From Saxidomus purpurata (Eukaryota; Mollusca; Bivalvia; Venerida; Veneridae), in NCBI GenBank assembly GCA_022818135.1, contig JAFMSR010000009.1, positions 21,359,159-21,423,158 of the forward strand: DNA of 64,000 nt, given 5' to 3'. The notes beneath the pieces are model-generated. The model was given only the letters and a program-made list of their open reading frames with translations, did not search any database and had not been told where the DNA came from. This document shows positions 54,801 through 60,800 of this stretch, in pieces (the stretch's first letter is position 1; each line of letters begins with the position of its first letter). The position numbers and the translations under genes were made by a program.

Positions 54801-57800
54801 AGGCATGTGGGTCTTGCACGCGACACGTCGTCTTGATGTGCTAGAGATGTGTGCCAAGTTATTTTAAAATCCTTCAATGCATGACAGAGTTACAGTCCGG
54901 ATACGAATTGTAAGTGGGGGCGGACAGACGGACGGACGGACAGACGGACGGTGCGATTTTAATATGCCACCCTTCGGGGGCATAACAATAAACAATACTA
55001 ATAATAGTAAATTGACCTTGATAAATGATATGCATTCTAAATTAAACCGTCTGACTATGGTAATTTATTACTACAAATGCACATACTTTACTCTCTTTGA
55101 ACTCTGTGTCTGAGTCAGGTCAACAAGACAGTGTGAGCACTTAAGGCTGGATACGACGTTTATCGTGTTTAAAAGCCCTTTTTCGCAACTTAACTTGTCT
55201 AAAACATTCAACTCACCGGGGCACAATTGTTGAAATGCCATTCATTTAGACATTCATCTTTTTCTGTGGTTTGTACTTAATGATTCCTTAATAAAGATCG
55301 GTAATTACCTGAGGATATGATGATAAAATGTTGTATGGTTTTGAGTGTAGTGCCCGTTGTTTTAACCGTATTTCAGTCATATCCTGGCGGGCAGTTTACC
55401 GGACAATCTTTCCTGGGAAGGAAATTACTATACCCCTATCCTCCGTAAGAAATTGCCAACTTTCTCACATAAAGAGTCATAGTCGGTAGCTGGGCTCGAA
55501 CCCATGACCCTCAATTAGTGAAGGTTTTGTAATTGCAAGTCAATGACTCTAATCATTTGACCACGGAGGCGGTTTCTGTTGCGAGATCCTAATATGTATT
55601 TCTGCTTGCATTCATATTTGGTATTCAAACAATTAATGACTTTTCTGCAGGTTGGAACTGGAAGCGTATTTCAGTTTAGATACATGTACCTACTGAACCA
55701 AATCGGTAAAAAAACATTTTTATATCTGTGTTGTATATATATCCATTTTGTTTACAATTATCCTTTTTGTTCTTATGCTAAATGTAAAACAAAACGGTAC
55801 TCAAACAGAAAGGAGACTGAAATGAAGTATCCATTAGTAATATCACTTTTTTAGCCACATGCGTAAATATTGAGGAGTTAATAAACTGTTTGGAATATGA
55901 AAAAGTAAGTGTATTATTGTTTAATTTTCATGCATAAACATACATATGCATACAAAATATACATATCATCGTGTACCCAATGTAGTAAATTTAAATATAA
56001 AGGTAAATTGATAGAAGTCGTTGGTTTTATATAAATTTGTACATAACGTTTATGAAACCTGTCCATTCAGTAAATAACACAAGAGAAATAAAACACAACG
56101 TACAACATAAATTTATCAAGCTCGGTCCATATAGACTGCTATTATTTATTTCAATGTTGTCATATTTATAATATACCGTAGTGTCAACAGTTTAAATAAA
56201 GTATTCTTTTCCTTACCCGTCAAGTTCTGTTTTTTCAACGTGGAGAAGCAAGGAACCAGTGCACTTTTCAAGCTGATTCTGTAGCATATCAAAATGAGTT
56301 AAGGCAGCCAACAACTCTTAAGTATAGCAAAGTACTTGATACAGGGAAATCATGGTTATTTAACTGGTTACAAACCGAATCGCAAAAGAATAAATGATTT
56401 AGTCCAAATGATTACTATAGATAAATTCGTTCAAACTGAAGTGGCATGTTACTGAAGTGTTTCATGTTTTATATTAAATAATTTAAATTGGTTGCAAAAG
56501 GTAATGCAATAAACTATTTTTCTGATAAATAAAGTTATCAAATACATGTATACGATTGTACTTACGCGAGCTTGTAAATTTTGTGAATGTGACATGTATG
56601 TGAAATAGGTAATGCAAGCACATCCAATTTCAGGTGGAAACACACATGCGTCTAAGGCATCCTTTAGTTCTTCTAGACTCAGACAAGCTAACATTGTTCT
56701 TGGCAAATAAAAGTCGACCTCAAACATATACTGCATTTCGTCAATCACTTGTAGTAATGGTCTGTTTGAACATAATGTGTCTTTAGTTTAAAAGGGGTTT
56801 AAGGCAAATGTACTTTCTATTTAAGGAACTTAATGAACGTTTCTCTGACTTTAAACAACAAAAATCTGAATTGCATATTCTTAAACGTCTACGTCTTAAA
56901 GCGACTGCACTCCAGATGGACAAGTTACGCTAAAAAAAGAAAATTTTCAATTTCAAGAAAACAATTGTCATTACTGTATCAGGGGCATTGTATTATGATA
57001 ACGTGACAAGTTTTCTAACAAAAAAAACAATTAAAATTTGTTGTTTTGCTTACTTTTATTGTAGAAAATATCACCCCGTGACTAACGGGGTGGGCTCTTT
57101 GGTATACCAATATTTTTAACTCGCATCAAATCAGCTGACTCCGTAGTGTAGTAGGTTAAGCCGCTGTAAATATTTTGTAAGCGCAAAGATCCGAGTTCAA
57201 AACCTGGCTCGGGTAAATTTTTTTTTTCTACCTTTATTTTTAGCTCTTACACAAAGAAAATAATCTTGATGCTGACAAATTGAATATATATTGATTTTAC
57301 CAAAAAAATAAAATTTACAAAGAATTTGGAGTGCAGTCGCTTTAATTTGATTGTCTATTTAATTTTACAAAAGAATAGTGCCAAACTGCCACTAAAACGC
57401 CCGTCAGAGAGGCATAACTCAAAATCTGGAAGTGGAAGAACAATGGTTTTGTAAAGCTTAGAGCGAACAAAGCTTATCTACCTGTTCAAACTATAAAGCC
57501 AAGAAGGCTAATTTCATCATTTTTCGATAATTCAAGGGCGATAAGCCAAAATTGTCTAGGGCGATTCTGCTTGATATCAAATCTAGCCTAGACATTATGC
57601 TCAAAAAACATGTTAAGCAAGTTTGGTGAAGATCAGATAAAAACTGTTAAACTTAGAGAACGGACAAAGCGTGGACGCCGCCCGTCGCATGTGTTCCCTT
57701 TGGGTGTATAAGAATTAGTGTGTTTCGAGTAATTGCAAATTATTAGAACTACATGTACCTTGTTCAATGTGTTCAAATATTATATAGAATGCCAAAGATC

Positions 57801-60800
57801 TTACATTTTCCAAACTTCTCTTTCTACTTCCTTAAATGATATTATCATTTGTTCAAGTTCTCGTGACATTCCCCACCACCTTGGTTCTGTTGATCTGTGG
57901 TTGATATCGAGAGATACTTCTTCAAAAGGTTTACATGCTCCGGCTAAAAAGTGTATCATTGGTAGCAGATACATCCAAGACGGGTTTTTGCCTTTAGAGT
58001 AAGATTTGCTGATGTCCTTTGCTAATCGTAGTAATCCTTCTTTCAGACAGTCTCTGAATTATTAAAATAGGAATTATTTAAATAATTATTACAACTTTAA
58101 ATGTCGTCGTGATTTTTAAACAAGATAATGGCCGCCAGCACCAATGATACTGTTATCAATCGGCTTAAATGTTTAACTGTATTTTATTCACAAATCAATT
58201 AAACGTATATCGTAGGCATATGACCAATTAGATTTAATTAGGCTTTTAGACTTGTACTAAAACCCCCCTTTCTTTTATGAAACTTTTTTTAAGCAGTCAC
58301 AATGCAAATGCAATAATTTGGTAGTGACTGGAGTGATTTGAATGGTTATATAATTATTTCAGTACATTGTATAATGTTCAAATTAACGTTGTAATGATTT
58401 GATTCCAATTGTTCAAGTTCAGGAATAGAAACGATGACTTGGTTCAAAATTTAACACCTGTCAGGCCAAACCGCCGGAGAGACGGGTACAGAAAGGCTGC
58501 TTATGCCTTGGTCACATTATACGTACGATGTCCGTACGTTTTATGAAATCGTACGATTCCACCAACTTTGAAAATCCGTACGGTCTCCGTACAATCGTAG
58601 CTTCTGGTCACATGCCTACGAGCCCCGTACGATCTTTTGGAGGATGCAATTGTAGATATACGTACGGACATCGCAGACAAGTCGTGCGGAGCTTGGAAGG
58701 AGCTCGGACGTACCTCGTACGATGCACGTGTGTTCGTACGGCGCTCTTACGGTGTCCATACAAAGTCCGCACGGTGTCTGTACGACAAGAATAAACCAGT
58801 TCGGCGATAATTTCTCATTTTAGCTAGAATCGTCAAGGATGTCGTACGGAGCCCGTACGGCGAACGTAACGTCCTGCAGGCCTCATGCGGACACCGCAAG
58901 TTCCCCACTCGGTGTCAGAAGTATCGTACGAACATCGTACGTTGACCGTGCTTCTCCCCTGCGATACACGTGAGAGCACCGGCAAGCTCTCTCGTACGGG
59001 CCTCGCTGTGATCCAAATCCACACGGACATCGTGCGATGCCCGTACGAGCTCTACCGGGGCCCTTGCGGTGCCTGTACGGGGCCATTGCGAGCTGACCCC
59101 GACTTCGAAACTACGAGCTATGCGAGAACTCGGGAGCTCGGTGAAACATTTTTACCGAGGCACCGAGTCCTCTTCGAGTTCAAGAAATCCGTACGATGCT
59201 CGCAAGAGTCAACGATGTCCATACGGACTCCGTGCGATTTTGCAAAAAATCGACCGAAAACCTACTCGTACACGGAGCTCGTAGCGGTAATGTGACCAGG
59301 ATATTACTGAACTTGACAGATATGTTACGGCCATATTGTGCTTCAGTATAATGATGATTGGATTAGGCTTCTCGATACTAGAGAACAATCGATTTTGCCA
59401 AAGATTTGCCAATCCAGTCAAAACTGTTGACTGGCCAGAGCTTCGGACTGGCTATCAAACTTGACTAAGATAGATTGTATCGTGCTCAAAGTTTTGTTAT
59501 TATAAGTAGGTAGATAACAAGCACAAGTTAAAGGATGAACAAAGAAGTGTGACGCGAGCACGCATGAACGCACATATACTTGTCATATCTATATCTTCAT
59601 CGCCTTTGACGAGACATTGAATGATATATAACATATTTTACAGATAACAAAAAACAAGGCATAAACAACTGGAAATGAATAAAGATATACCTGCTTTCGC
59701 AGTTGATATTTTCTTGTAAAAACGCCCATTCAACTACTCTGTTTTGTCCTCGATTAACTTTTAAAAGGAAGCTTCTGCATAAGAGATCTCTTGCTGGATC
59801 ATTTGCACTAAACCCCACCAGGTGGCGTACATTAAGCATAAGCATACAAATGGATATCTTTCTTTGAATTGCTATGTCCTCTTTTGAATTTATTAGCGTT
59901 TGCAATACGTTTGTATACACTTCCCAAAATGCCTCTCTTACCTGTTAATGTAGATAAGTACATTATGAACAATTATTCCGATATTTATTAATGTATATAG
60001 AAATAAGTGCAAAATACTAAAAAGTATATTTTCATCTCATCAAATACGATATAATTTAAGTCGGAAACATAGAAATTGATTAAGATGCATGCGGATAGCT
60101 ACGAATACAGAGTATAAAATAATGTAGTAGTTTTTTCACGTTTCTACTTTCTTCATAGTACTACTTTCATTTACAAAATTCACATTTATGCATAATGAAA
60201 TTGAATAAAAAATGATTTAATACCAAAGCCTTTTAATGTGAATTCTAACAATCTATCAAATCTTAATTATTATTACACAAATGATAAAATGAATTATTTA
60301 CAAATGATATAAACATATTACCAGTTTTGTACTGATCTTATATGTACGTTCGGTACATAATCTCAAAAAGTTGCTCATGTTTGTCGCCTGTGATATATCT
60401 TTTGTGGTTGGAACATCTGTAAGCAGTGTTTTAGCGATATCTCGTGCAAATGTCTTTGTGACGATTTCGGCATCGGAATCTTTGTTGACAAGGTTGAGAA
60501 CACCTTTGATTGTCTTCCACATTCCTTCATGCATCGGTTGATAAATGTATCCATCATATTGGTGAAATTGGTTTCCTTATGAAATATGAAATAATTGTAC
60601 AAACTTCTACTTATTTACATGTATAAGTTTTCTAACGAAGGAAACCGCTTTATTTGGGCTGGGCAAACCATGTTTAATCAAATATTGACTGCCTCAAGCA
60701 TTATCAAAAGGATTAAATACATGTTTCTCGTTTTGTTTATACCAATACAATTAACTAGAATTTGTGTCAAAGACAAGTGGCATTCCAAATTAACCAGAAT

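Noticed and set aside
58528..59295. Long ORFs on both strands, up to 136 codons
   Set aside because: All lie in the CGTACG-rich element; GC richness removes stops in every frame.
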